Shown: piece after piece, positions 15,742 to 23,248 of the stretch
Position numbering within the stretch: the stretch's first letter is position 1
How the letters are laid out: every line of letters begins with the position of its first letter
Assembly (NCBI GenBank): GCA_964398035.1
Contig: CAYNLI010000025.1
Location: forward strand, 1-28,852
From: Saonia sp964398035
GTDB lineage: Bacteria > Bacteroidota > Bacteroidia > Flavobacteriales > Flavobacteriaceae
DNA: 28,852 nt
Direction: 5' to 3'
Program-made: the position numbers and the translations under genes
Notes under the pieces: generated by a model
Databases searched by the model: none
Seen by the model: only the letters and a program-made list of their open reading frames with translations
Told to the model about the DNA's origin: nothing

Positions 15742-16646
15742 GATTTTTCTGTTGTTCTTGGGTGAAATTTGTTAAGTGTTTTTGCTAAGTCTGTTCTGTC
15801 AAGATGCATGTATACTTCTGTTGTGGTAATGCTCTCATGTCCCAGCATTTGTTGAATAGCCCTTAGGTCGGCTCCATTTTGTAATAAATGGGTGGCAAAT
15901 GAGTGTCTAAATGTGTGAGGGCTAATGTTTTTGTGCAGTCCAACTTTTTCTGCCAATTGTTTTATAATGGTAAAAACCATGGCACGACTCAATTGTTTCC
16001 CCCTTCGGTTCAAGAATAGCGTGTCCTCAAAACCTTTTTGAATTGTTTGGTGAACCCTAACTTCGTTTCTATATATGTTAATATATTTTTTATTGACCTT
16101 ACTAACGGGAACCAAACGTTGCTTGTCACCTTTGCCCGTTACTTTTACAAAGTCTTCATCAAAAAACAAATCAGATATTTGCAAACTTATTAGTTCTGAT
16201 ACCCGTAATCCACAACCGTACAATGTTTCCAACATTGCCCTATTTCGTTCTCCTTCTGGTTTAGATAAATCTAGAGCGTCAATAAGGGAATCAATTTCAG
16301 ATTCAGAAAGTGTATCTGGCAGTTTGCGCCCTATTTTTGGAGATTCAATTAAATTCATGGGATTGGTACTTCTGTAATCTTCAAAAACCAAATAATTAAA
16401 AAAACTTTTAAGTCCGGATATAATTCGTGCTTGTGATCTAGGATTTACGGTTTTTGCAACCTCATAGATAAATTGTTGCACAATTTCTCTATTGATGGAA
16501 ATTGGGGTTTCTGTCAATTCTTTTGATTCTAAAAAAAGTTTCAGTTTTTCAACATCAAACACATAATTTTGAATGGAATTTTCAGAGAGCCCGCGTTCTA
16601 TCTTTAAGTAATGTTGATAATCTTGTGTAGCCTGTTTCCAATTCAT
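15738..16646 (-). CDS. xerD: Site-specific tyrosine recombinase XerD
   Basis: This 302-residue protein is full length for XerC/XerD. It has an N-terminal SAM-like core-binding domain (about 5-90) and the catalytic domain from about 110. All active-site residues are present: R148 (YGCGLRVSELI), K172 (VTGKGDKQR), H244 and R247 (SPHTFRHSFATHLL), H270 (MLGHESITTTEVY) and the nucleophile Y279. It resolves chromosome dimers at dif during division; Bacteroidetes often rely on XerD together with a XerC encoded elsewhere. No integron, transposon or phage features lie next to it, so a housekeeping role is favoured. It overlaps the downstream YhhN gene by 4 bases. I see no dif-like site in the window. 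Confidence 0.93.
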   Translation of the reverse strand: MNWKQATQDYQHYLKIERGLSENSIQNYVFDVEKLKLFLESKELTETPISINREIVQQFIYEVAKTVNPRSQARIISGLKSFFNYLVFEDYRSTNPMNLIESPKIGRKLPDTLSESEIDSLIDALDLSKPEGERNRAMLETLYGCGLRVSELISLQISDLFFDEDFVKVTGKGDKQRLVPVSKVNKKYINIYRNEVRVHQTIQKGFEDTLFLNRRGKQLSRAMVFTIIKQLAEKVGLHKNISPHTFRHSFATHLLQNGADLRAIQQMLGHESITTTEVYMHLDRTDLAKTLNKFHPRTTEKS

Positions 16647-16754
16647 TTATTAAAGATAAGTTATTGAAGCTTATTTTATTTTATATAAGTGTTCAATACT
16701 TTTTTTGCATATGAAGCGTTCTTGTTCATTAATAACCATAAAAATAATATTATC

Positions 16755-17252
16755 ATGAAAAAAGTATTACTTATTGCAACAATAGCTCTTGCAAGTTTTG
16801 GAGTTAATGCACAAGAAGGTTTTAAACTAGGATTAAATTTAGGTCTTCCAACTGGAGATGCAGGAGATGTATCTAGTTTTAGTGTTGGACTTGATGCATA
16901 TTATATGTTTGGCGGTTCAGAAGAGTTTAATATTGGTATCGCTTCTGGCTTTACTAACGCTTTTGGCAAATCAATAACTTTAGGAGATTTTGGATCTGTT
17001 GAAATTGAAGATGTTCAGTTTATGCCAATTGCAGCTGCTGGAAGGTATAATGCTTCTGAAGAATTATCTATAGGTGCAGATTTAGGTTATGCACTGGGAA
17101 TTAACGATGGTAATGATGGCGGGTTTTACTATAGACCAATTGTTGGGTACAATATTTCAGAAAATATTGAAATTAATGCATCTTATACTGGAATTAGCCT
17201 TGACGGAGGTTCATGGTCTACCATTAATTTAGGAGTATTGTTTGCTTTGTAA
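16755..17252 (+). CDS. Small outer-membrane beta-barrel protein
   Basis: The ATG at 16755 gives 165 residues beginning with a clear signal peptide (MKKVLLIATIALASFGVNA, then QEG). The mature part is Gly- and aromatic-rich with alternating strands: FSVGLDAYYMF, FNIGIASGFTNAF, IAAAGRYNA, LSIGADLGYALGI, YYRPIVGYNIS, IEINASYTGI and a C-terminal strand INLGVLFAL. About eight strands and a hydrophobic last residue fit the small eight-stranded barrel (OmpX/OmpA-like porin) class. The function is not known. It is followed by a strong terminator at 17277 and diverges from xerD, so it is a single-gene transcript. Confidence 0.8.
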   Translation: MKKVLLIATIALASFGVNAQEGFKLGLNLGLPTGDAGDVSSFSVGLDAYYMFGGSEEFNIGIASGFTNAFGKSITLGDFGSVEIEDVQFMPIAAAGRYNASEELSIGADLGYALGINDGNDGGFYYRPIVGYNISENIEINASYTGISLDGGSWSTINLGVLFAL

Positions 17253-17276
17253 AAAATAAACTTATTGAGTTTAATG

Positions 17277-17307
17277 GCGGAAGCATAATTGCTTCCGCTT
17301 TTTTTTT
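17277..17307 (+). terminator. Intrinsic terminator after the barrel protein gene
   Basis: A nine-base stem (GCGGAAGCA with TGCTTCCGC) closes a four-base loop and is followed by nine T, 24 bases after the stop. The stem is GC-rich compared with its surroundings. Confidence 0.9.
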
Positions 17308-17356
17308 GTAAAACTCACATATAATGGTCGTGGCATACGGTTTGATTTAAGTTTTC

Positions 17357-17364
17357 TATATTTG
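17357..17364 (+). promoter_or_regulatory. Candidate -7 box (TATATTTG) between two terminators
   Basis: This is an exact TAnnTTTG match downstream of the first terminator. A TTTG at 17341-17344 is only 12 bases upstream, too close for a standard -33 box, so the promoter is tentative. It would start a transcript near 17371 that meets the second hairpin at 17441. Confidence 0.4.
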
Positions 17365-17370
17365 AGAAAA

Positions 17371-17466
17371 CACAAACAAGACATTAATTATTGGAGTGGC
17401 TTATTTCTTTAATTAAGGCGTAATAGAATTGTTTAAAAAAGCGGAAGTTTATCTTCCGCTTTTTTT
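17371..17466 (+). ncRNA. Candidate small RNA or aroQ leader with attenuator
   Basis: An interval of about 95 bases runs from a predicted start after the TATATTTG box to the U-run of a second terminator. It has no convincing open frame. It would give either a free small RNA or, on read-through, the leader of aroQ 28 bases further on. This rests on the promoter word and the terminator only; no RNA family is recognised. Confidence 0.3.
17441..17466 (+). terminator. Intrinsic terminator just before aroQ
   Basis: A seven-base stem (GCGGAAG with CTTCCGC), extended by A-T pairs, has a five-base loop and is followed by seven T. It ends 28 bases before the aroQ ATG. A-runs upstream make it usable from either strand. 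It shares its stem core with the terminator at 17277. Confidence 0.8.
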
Positions 17467-17494
17467 ATGGATTACATTTTGTTATTTTTAACCC

Positions 17495-17911
17495 ATGAAA
17501 TTGATTATCATAAACGGCCCTAATTTAAACCTTTTGGGAAAACGAGAGCCAGAGCTGTATGGCAGTACTACTTTTGAAGAGTATTTTAAAACCTTGCAAT
17601 CCAAATTTCCTGATGTTGTCTTGGAATATTATCAATCTAATATAGAAGGGGAGTTAATAGATAAACTACATGAAGTAGGTTTTTCCTATGATGGAATCAT
17701 CTTAAATGCTGCTGCTTATACGCATACATCTGTAGGGATTGGAGACGCTGTTAAAGGCATAGAAACTCCCGTAATTGAAGTTCACATATCCAACACCCAT
17801 CAACGAGAGGGTTTTAGACATGTGTCTTATATTTCTCCAGTAGTTAAAGGTGTTATACTAGGTTTTGGATTGCAGAGCTATGATTTGGCTGTTCAAAATT
17901 TTTTAGGCTAA
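17495..17911 (+). CDS. aroQ: Type II 3-dehydroquinate dehydratase
   Basis: This 138-residue protein has the size and motifs of type II dehydroquinases. INGPNLNLLGKREPELYG carries the catalytic loop with R17 and Y22; VIEVHISNTHQREGFRH carries the catalytic His and substrate-binding Ser/Asn and Arg. It removes water from 3-dehydroquinate to give 3-dehydroshikimate, the third step of the shikimate pathway, and assembles as a dodecamer in the cytosol. No other aro gene lies nearby. A terminator hairpin stands only 28 bases upstream, so either the promoter is squeezed into that space or the gene is read through the hairpin. Its end overlaps the convergent DUF3817 gene by 9 bases. Confidence 0.95.
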   Translation: MKLIIINGPNLNLLGKREPELYGSTTFEEYFKTLQSKFPDVVLEYYQSNIEGELIDKLHEVGFSYDGIILNAAAYTHTSVGIGDAVKGIETPVIEVHISNTHQREGFRHVSYISPVVKGVILGFGLQSYDLAVQNFLG

Positions 17912-18184
17912 AGGCTTCAAATACTTTTTATCAATATAGAAAGTGCCAAAAGGAAGCAATGAGGCAATAAAAAGAACAATAAACCTTTTTAACCCCCATT
18001 TCTTTTCCATACAGAACATAACGGCCAAAATTACATATCCAATGAAAAGTCCACCATGGGCATAACCAATCCATTTATTGGGTTCTGGAATGTTTGCCCA
18101 ATATTTTAAGGGCATGCCCAGACCAAAAAGCATGAGGTAGGAAATACCTTCTAAAATTGCTGTTACTCTAAATATTTTCAACAT
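17903..18184 (-). CDS. DUF3817 small membrane protein
   Basis: This 93-residue protein has three membrane helices (about 4-26, 39-60 and 66-85). It has the DUF3817 pattern: FRVTAILEGISYLMLFGLGMPLKY at the start, an IGYAHGGLFIGYVIL central helix with a conserved His, and WGLKRFIVLFIASLLPFGTFYID at the end. Members are widespread, of unknown function, and sometimes annotated as YdzA/integral membrane family. The gene begins immediately after the lpdA stop with no gap, so it is probably translated from the lpdA transcript. It overlaps the convergent aroQ by 9 bases. Confidence 0.85.
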   Translation of the reverse strand: MLKIFRVTAILEGISYLMLFGLGMPLKYWANIPEPNKWIGYAHGGLFIGYVILAVMFCMEKKWGLKRFIVLFIASLLPFGTFYIDKKYLKPLA

Positions 18185-19576
18185 TTATAAGTGGATTACT
18201 TCACCATAGGCATCTGCTACTGCTTCCATAACAGCTTCACTCATGGTAGGGTGTGGATGTATTGCTTTTAATATTTCATGTCCAGTAGTTTCAAGCTTAC
18301 GGGCAACGACAGCCTCAGCTATCATATCCGTTACGCCAACACCGATCATATGGCAACCTAGCCATTCACCATATTTAGCATCAAAAATAACTTTTACAAA
18401 ACCATCAGGGTTTCCAGATGCTTGGGCTTTTCCACTGGCAGAGAAGGGGAATTTCCCCACTTTAATATCCAATCCTTTTTCTTTTGCCTGTTTTTCTGTT
18501 AAACCTACAGATGCAATTTCTGGCATACAATATGTGCAACCTGGAATATTGCCATAATCCAACGGTTCAACATGCACTCCTGCAATTTTTTCTACACAAA
18601 TAATACCTTCAGCCGATGCTACATGTGCTAATGCAGGCCCTGGAGTTATGTCACCTATGGCATAATAACCAGGGATGTTGGTCTGGTAATAATCATTCAC
18701 TAAAATTTTATCTCTGTCTACAACAATGCCAACTTCTTCTAGACCGATGTTTTCAATATTGGTTTTTATTCCCACTGCTGAAAGCACAACATCAGCTTCT
18801 AAGATTTGCTCGCCTTTACTGGTTTTAACGGTAACTTTAACTCCGTCTCCAGAAGTGTCAACTTTGGTAACCTCTGATGAGGTCATTATTTTAACCCCAG
18901 CCTTTTTAAAGCTGCGTTCCAATTGCTTGGAAACATCTTCATCCTCAACAGGTACAATGTTTGGTAGGTATTCAACTACAGTTACTTCTGAGCCCATAGC
19001 GTTGTAGAAATAAGCAAATTCTATACCTATAGCACCACTGCCCACAACAATCAGTTTTTTAGGTTGTTCTTTAAGACTCAATGCTTCACGGTATCCTATG
19101 ATTTTTTTGCCGTCTTGTGGTAAACTAGGCAATTCTCTACTGCGTGCACCAGTAGCAATAATAATATGATTGGCAGAGTATTTCGTTTCTTTACCATCTT
19201 CAGCAGTAACAACAACTTTTTTTCCAGGTTTTACTTTACCATAGCCATTGATGACTTCAATTTTGTTTTTTTTCATCAAAAACTGAACACCTTTACTCAT
19301 ACCATTGGCAACATTACGACTTCTTTGCACCACGGCATCAAAATCCTTATCAACCCCTTCAGCTTTAAGACCATAGCTTTCTGCATGTTTCAAATATTCA
19401 AAAACTTGAGCTGATTTCAACAATGCTTTAGTAGGAATACATCCCCAATTTAGGCATATGCCACCAAGGCTTTCTTTTTCTATAATAGCAGTTTTTAAAC
19501 CTAATTGGGAAGCCCTGATTGCAGTAACATAACCTCCTGGACCACTACCTAAAACAATAACATCGAAATTGCTCAT
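18185..19576 (-). CDS. lpdA: Dihydrolipoyl dehydrogenase (E3)
   Basis: The frame is open to 19639, but that codon lies inside a terminator-like hairpin. The ATG at 19576 (MSNFDVIVLGSGPGGYVTAI) matches the family and gives 463 residues. FAD-binding GSGPGG is at 10-15, and the redox-active disulfide C41/C46 is in GGICLNWGCIPTK. NAD-binding VVGSGAIGIEFAYFY and the second FAD segment YAIGDITPGPALAH follow, and the C-terminal dimer-interface HPHPTMSEAVMEA holds the catalytic His. It reoxidises the lipoyl groups of pyruvate, 2-oxoglutarate and branched-chain dehydrogenase complexes or of the glycine cleavage system. No E1 or E2 gene is adjacent, so it probably serves several complexes. A TAACTTTG box lies 34 bases upstream. 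Confidence 0.95.
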   Translation of the reverse strand: MSNFDVIVLGSGPGGYVTAIRASQLGLKTAIIEKESLGGICLNWGCIPTKALLKSAQVFEYLKHAESYGLKAEGVDKDFDAVVQRSRNVANGMSKGVQFLMKKNKIEVINGYGKVKPGKKVVVTAEDGKETKYSANHIIIATGARSRELPSLPQDGKKIIGYREALSLKEQPKKLIVVGSGAIGIEFAYFYNAMGSEVTVVEYLPNIVPVEDEDVSKQLERSFKKAGVKIMTSSEVTKVDTSGDGVKVTVKTSKGEQILEADVVLSAVGIKTNIENIGLEEVGIVVDRDKILVNDYYQTNIPGYYAIGDITPGPALAHVASAEGIICVEKIAGVHVEPLDYGNIPGCTYCMPEIASVGLTEKQAKEKGLDIKVGKFPFSASGKAQASGNPDGFVKVIFDAKYGEWLGCHMIGVGVTDMIAEAVVARKLETTGHEILKAIHPHPTMSEAVMEAVADAYGEVIHL

Positions 19577-19609
19577 GTATCTATTTTTTGATATGCGTTT
19601 TTGAAGTGG

Positions 19610-19617
19610 CAAAGTTA
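19610..19617 (-). promoter_or_regulatory. Candidate -7 box (TAACTTTG) of lpdA
   Basis: On the minus strand this is an exact TAnnTTTG match, placed between the hairpin at 19631-19649 and the lpdA ATG at 19576. It supports independent transcription of lpdA and the choice of start. No clear -33 box is seen. Confidence 0.45.
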
Positions 19618-19630
19618 CAAAACCAAAATG

Positions 19631-19649
19631 AAAGCCCATAGCGGGCTTT
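19631..19649 (-). terminator. Weak terminator after msrB
   Basis: A seven-base stem (AAAGCCC with GGGCTTT) closes a five-base loop 38 bases past the msrB stop. It is followed on that strand by TTTCATTTTGG-like U-rich sequence rather than a clean U-run. Confidence 0.45.
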
Positions 19650-19687
19650 ACAAATTAATAGATGAAAAATGTTATTTTTATAAGTTG

Positions 19688-20179
19688 TTAATTTTCAGCA
19701 ACAAACCGTAATGCAGCTCCATTAATGCAATGCCTTTCTCCAGTAGTATTGCTAGGACCATCATTAAATACATGTCCTAAATGTCCGCCACAAGTGGCAC
19801 AGTGTTCCTCGGTACGTTCATATCCCAAATCGTGATCCACATCAAAAGCTACATTGCCTTTTATTTCGCGATCAAAACTAGGCCACCCAGTTCCAGATTT
19901 AAACTTATGGTCACTTTTAAAAAGCTCAGTATTGCATGCCGAACAAACATAAGTTCCTTTTTGTTTGTTGTCCAATAAATCGCTGGTAAAGGCATTTTCA
20001 GTCCCTGCTTTTCGTAGAATGTAGTATTGCAGATCTGTTAATTGGTTTCTCCATTCTGTATCAGTCTTTGTAATTTTAAAGTTTTCTTTCTTTACAGTTT
20101 GGACATCTTTTTTTTCTTGAGAGTTCCCTTTACAACCTATTAAGGCTATAAATAGAAGTATATAAAGATTCTTTATCAT
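19688..20179 (-). CDS. msrB: Peptide-methionine (R)-S-oxide reductase, lipoprotein form
   Basis: This 163-residue protein has a short lipoprotein signal (LFIALIGC, lipidated Cys16) and a linker of about 25 residues. The MsrB domain (about 43-161) carries two CxxC zinc sites: C79/C82 (YVCSACNTEL) and C127/C130 (HCATCGGHLGHVF). The catalytic Cys151 is in GERHCINGAALRF, and the substrate loop is SGTGWPSF. It reduces the R form of methionine sulfoxide in proteins. Its lipidation places it in the periplasm or outer membrane, where it would repair oxidised envelope proteins. A TAGTTTTG promoter word lies 36 bases upstream, and the gene appears to be transcribed alone. Confidence 0.93.
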   Translation of the reverse strand: MIKNLYILLFIALIGCKGNSQEKKDVQTVKKENFKITKTDTEWRNQLTDLQYYILRKAGTENAFTSDLLDNKQKGTYVCSACNTELFKSDHKFKSGTGWPSFDREIKGNVAFDVDHDLGYERTEEHCATCGGHLGHVFNDGPSNTTGERHCINGAALRFVAEN

Positions 20180-20214
20180 GCTATTTTTTTGATGTTTATA
20201 ACTAAATAATACCT

Positions 20215-20222
20215 CAAAACTA
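20215..20222 (-). promoter_or_regulatory. Candidate -7 box (TAGTTTTG) of msrB
   Basis: This is an exact TAnnTTTG match on the minus strand, 35 bases before the msrB ATG and downstream of the terminator at 20264-20291. A -33 TTTG is not evident. Confidence 0.45.
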
Positions 20223-20263
20223 CATATATAATATCACATTTTTATCACAGAAATATATAAAAA

Positions 20264-20291
20264 AGCCCTATTTCTGTGAAGAAATAGGGCT
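20264..20291 (-). terminator. Terminator of the collagen-like lipoprotein gene
   Basis: A perfect 12-base stem (AGCCCTATTTCT and its complement) has a four-base loop and is followed on the minus strand by about six U. It lies 21 bases past the lipoprotein stop, once the false assembly gap is removed. Confidence 0.85.
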
Positions 20292-20312
20292 CTGCCAAAT
20301 ATCTATTGGGAA

Positions 20313-21031
20313 TTAATTTAGCATAATTTTTTGTATATCTTTTTCTTCTATTCTTAAAGAGCTCATCACCGAGGAAATGTTGGATNNNNNNNNNNNNNNN
20401 NNNNNNNNNNNNNNNNNNNNNNNNNNNNNNNNNNNNNNNNNNNNNNNNNNNNNNNNNNNNNNNNNNNNNNNNNNNNNNNNNNNNNTTGTATATCTTTTTC
20501 TTCTATTCTTAAAGAGCTCATCACCGAGGAAATGTTGGATCTATCAATTTTACCAGAACTAAAATCGGCTGGGATTATGGCAATCCTAAATACTTGGTCA
20601 TCGGTATCTCCAGCTGGTAGGGTCCCCAAATCAAAATCAGACTCTAAGAAGATGTTTACATCAAAAAAAGTATGGTCATAATTATATTGCAACAATCCTT
20701 GGTCTAAAATGCGAGTTTGTGGCATTAACCTCCAGATATCTACAGGGTCTCCATTACCATCTTCTGTTTGGTCCCATAAAAGATAAACAAGAACCACGTC
20801 AGATTCAAATACTTCAACAGTTTGTGGAAATTCAAACGGAATGGTATAATCATCTTCAGGAGTAAACGTGCCTACAATGTCTATTACCGTACCCAAAATG
20901 TTTACTCCGTCTTGTCCGTCCAATCCATCGCGTCCGTCAAAACCATCAAAACCAGGAGGGCCTTCTGGTCCTTCGCAAGAAATGATTAATAAAGAGAATA
21001 ATACGCCTAGTGCTAATGTGATTTTTTTCAT
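20313..21031 (-). CDS. Collagen-like lipoprotein interrupted by an assembly gap
   Basis: The start at 21031 gives a lipoprotein signal ending LLIISC (Cys17). A short Gly-x-y stretch follows (GPEGPPGFDGFDGRDGLDG, to about residue 38), then a domain of about 145 residues with no motif I recognise. The coding strand meets 100 N at 20386-20485. The 55 bases on either side of the gap are identical, so the two contigs overlap. Joined, the frame continues from EEKDIQ into KIMLN and stops at 20313-20315, giving about 187 residues. The short Gly-x-y head after the lipid anchor is common in Bacteroidetes surface lipoproteins and may act as a rigid spacer. The function is unknown. Confidence 0.8.
20386..20485. 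other. 100-N assembly gap between overlapping contig ends
   Basis: Exactly 100 N separate 20331-20385 from 20486-20540, and those two 55-base segments are identical. The simplest reading is a placeholder gap between contigs that overlap by 55 bases, not missing sequence and not a biological repeat. Confidence 0.9.
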
Positions 21032-21206
21032 GATTGTGATTTTTAATTGTTTGTGTTTGGATGTCTTTTGCCATATGAAAATGGTTTTGGACATTATGTT
21101 ATGATGAAAATCAAAAAGGATGCCATAAATATTTTTATGATGAAAAAACTTATTGTTATTTGTTTTCACAACAAATTTCTAAATCATCTTTCTATTAGAA
21201 AAACAT

Positions 21207-21214
21207 TATTTTTG
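21207..21214 (+). promoter_or_regulatory. Candidate -7 box (TATTTTTG) of glgB
   Basis: This is an exact TAnnTTTG match 31 bases before the glgB ATG. No TTTG is found at the -33 distance, so support is partial. Confidence 0.4.
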
Positions 21215-21245
21215 ATGCATATTAATTTGATTGACCCTATAGCGA

Positions 21246-23141
21246 ATGGCAAAAGTAATTGCACATAGTTTGTTTTCTGATTTTGACATCAATCTTTTTA
21301 AATCTGGAAAACATTACAGACTTTATGATAAGTTAGGTTCCCATCCAATGAAAATAGATGGTGTAGCAGGTACTTATTTTGCTGTTTGGGCACCTAGTGC
21401 CAAGGCTGTTTCCGTAGTTGGGGATTTTAACTACTGGGTTGCTGGAGAACATAATTTAGATGTAAGATGGGATGAAAGTGGCATTTGGGAAGGGTTTATT
21501 CCTGCGGTAGGCCATGGAAGTAAGTACAAATACAAAATAGAATCTGCCAATAAAGAAATAGTTACTGAAAAAGCCGATCCTTTTGCCAGATATTGTGAGC
21601 AGCCTCCAGAAACAGCATCAATAGTTTGGAATTCCGATTATAAATGGAAAGATAAAGCTTGGATGGGGTATAGGGAAAATAAAAATGGTCTAGACCGTCC
21701 TTACGCTGTTTATGAAATGCACTTGGGTTCGTGGAAAAGGAAAGACGGGAATGAATATTTGTCCTATTTAGATTTGGCAGATGATTTAGTAGCCTATTTA
21801 AAGAAAATGAACTTTACCCATGTAGAATTTATGCCCATTATGGAATATCCTTATAATCCGTCTTGGGGGTATCAACTTACAGGGTATTTTGCTACTACCT
21901 CTAGATTTGGAAAGCCTGAAGATTTTAAGGTATTGGTAGATAAACTCCACCAAAATGATATTGGGGTAATTTTGGATTGGGTGCCTTCCCATTTTCCTGA
22001 AGATGACCATGGACTTGGTTTCTTTGATGGAACCAATCTTTATGAGCACCCAGACCGTAAAAAAGGATATCATCCAGACTGGAAAAGTTTGATTTTTAAT
22101 TATGGAAGAAATGAAGTCAAAGCTTTTTTAATAAGCAATGCCATTTTTTGGTTGGATCACTTTCATGCAGATGCCCTGCGGGTAGATGCTGTGGCTTCCA
22201 TGATATATTTGGATTATTCTAGGGAAGAAGGAGAATGGGAACCAAACGAGTTTGGGAACAATGAAAATTTGGATGCTATTTCCTTTATTAAAGAATTAAA
22301 TGAAGCGGTATATAAGAATTTTGATGGTGTACAGACCATTGCTGAAGAATCTACAGCTTTTACAGGTGTTTCCAGACCAGTAAGCGTTGGCGGACTCGGT
22401 TTTGGCATGAAATGGATGATGGGCTGGATGCACGATACTCTTGAATATTTAAAAAAGGAACCTATCCATAGAAAGTTCCATCAAAATGATCTTACGTTTA
22501 GTATGACCTATGCGTTTACCGAAAACTTTATGCTTCCATTTTCGCATGATGAGGTGGTTTATGGGAAACAATCGCTCTTAAATAGGATGCCCGGTGATGA
22601 ATGGCAGAAATTTGCCAATCTACGGTTGCTGTACGGGTATATGTACACGCATCCAGGTACCAATCTTATTTTTATGGGGGGAGAATTTGGTCAATCTTCT
22701 GAATGGAATTTTGAAAAAAGCTTGGACTGGAATTTACTGGAATATGATTTTCACTCAGGAATACAAGAACTTGTCAAAGATTTGAATAAAGTTTATAAAG
22801 AATGCCCGGCACTGTATGAAAAGCAGTTTAGTGAAGAAGGGTTTCAATGGATAGATTATGATGATAATGAGAATTCTGTATTGACATATATCCGAAAAGG
22901 GCATGATAGAAAGAACGATGTTATAATTGCCTGTAATTTTACACCTATTCCACGAGAGAATTATAAAGTAGGAGTGCCAAAATCAGGCAAATTAGAAGAG
23001 ATTTTTAATAGCGATGATAAAAAATACGGAGGTAGTGGTTCCTGTAACGGGGCTGTAAAGGTAAGTATTGGACAGTGGCAAGGTTTTGAGCAATTTATTG
23101 AAATCACAATTCCACCCTTGGGAGTGGTTATTTTTCAATAA
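21246..23141 (+). CDS. glgB: 1,4-alpha-glucan branching enzyme (GH13)
   Basis: This 631-residue protein has an N-terminal CBM48 domain (about 25-115; TYFAVWAPSAKAVSVVGDFN), then the GH13 barrel. All four GH13 regions are present: DWVPSHF at about 244-250, ALRVDAV with nucleophile D314, TIAEEST with acid/base E367 and FSHDEVVYGK with D435. A beta-sandwich C-terminal domain ends in PPLGVVIF. It cuts alpha-1,4 chains and re-attaches them by alpha-1,6 links in glycogen-like polymers. It is shorter than the E. coli enzyme because the extra N-terminal domain is absent, the usual state in many bacteria. A GH31 alpha-glucosidase follows after 107 bases. No glgA or glgC is visible. Confidence 0.95.
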   Translation: MAKVIAHSLFSDFDINLFKSGKHYRLYDKLGSHPMKIDGVAGTYFAVWAPSAKAVSVVGDFNYWVAGEHNLDVRWDESGIWEGFIPAVGHGSKYKYKIESANKEIVTEKADPFARYCEQPPETASIVWNSDYKWKDKAWMGYRENKNGLDRPYAVYEMHLGSWKRKDGNEYLSYLDLADDLVAYLKKMNFTHVEFMPIMEYPYNPSWGYQLTGYFATTSRFGKPEDFKVLVDKLHQNDIGVILDWVPSHFPEDDHGLGFFDGTNLYEHPDRKKGYHPDWKSLIFNYGRNEVKAFLISNAIFWLDHFHADALRVDAVASMIYLDYSREEGEWEPNEFGNNENLDAISFIKELNEAVYKNFDGVQTIAEESTAFTGVSRPVSVGGLGFGMKWMMGWMHDTLEYLKKEPIHRKFHQNDLTFSMTYAFTENFMLPFSHDEVVYGKQSLLNRMPGDEWQKFANLRLLYGYMYTHPGTNLIFMGGEFGQSSEWNFEKSLDWNLLEYDFHSGIQELVKDLNKVYKECPALYEKQFSEEGFQWIDYDDNENSVLTYIRKGHDRKNDVIIACNFTPIPRENYKVGVPKSGKLEEIFNSDDKKYGGSGSCNGAVKVSIGQWQGFEQFIEITIPPLGVVIFQ

Positions 23142-23248
23142 AAAACACTTCAAAAAGTTTTATTTCGTTAATAATTAATAATTGGGCAACATATATTTTT
23201 AATATGAACGCTTAAAGTACTTCTTTTGCCTGTTGAAAATGACTAGCT

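Noticed and set aside
16647..17494. A dif site or integron attachment site near xerD
   Set aside because: I found no 28-base site with two inverted 11-base arms and a 6-base centre, and no gene cassettes. xerD here looks like housekeeping.
19577..19639. N-terminal extension of lpdA from an ATG at 19639
   Set aside because: The codon lies in the hairpin after msrB and upstream of the TAACTTTG box. The added residues do not match the family.
20331..20540. Direct repeat of 55 bases around the N gap as a biological repeat
   Set aside because: Exact identity up to both gap edges and a round 100-N spacer fit overlapping contig ends far better.
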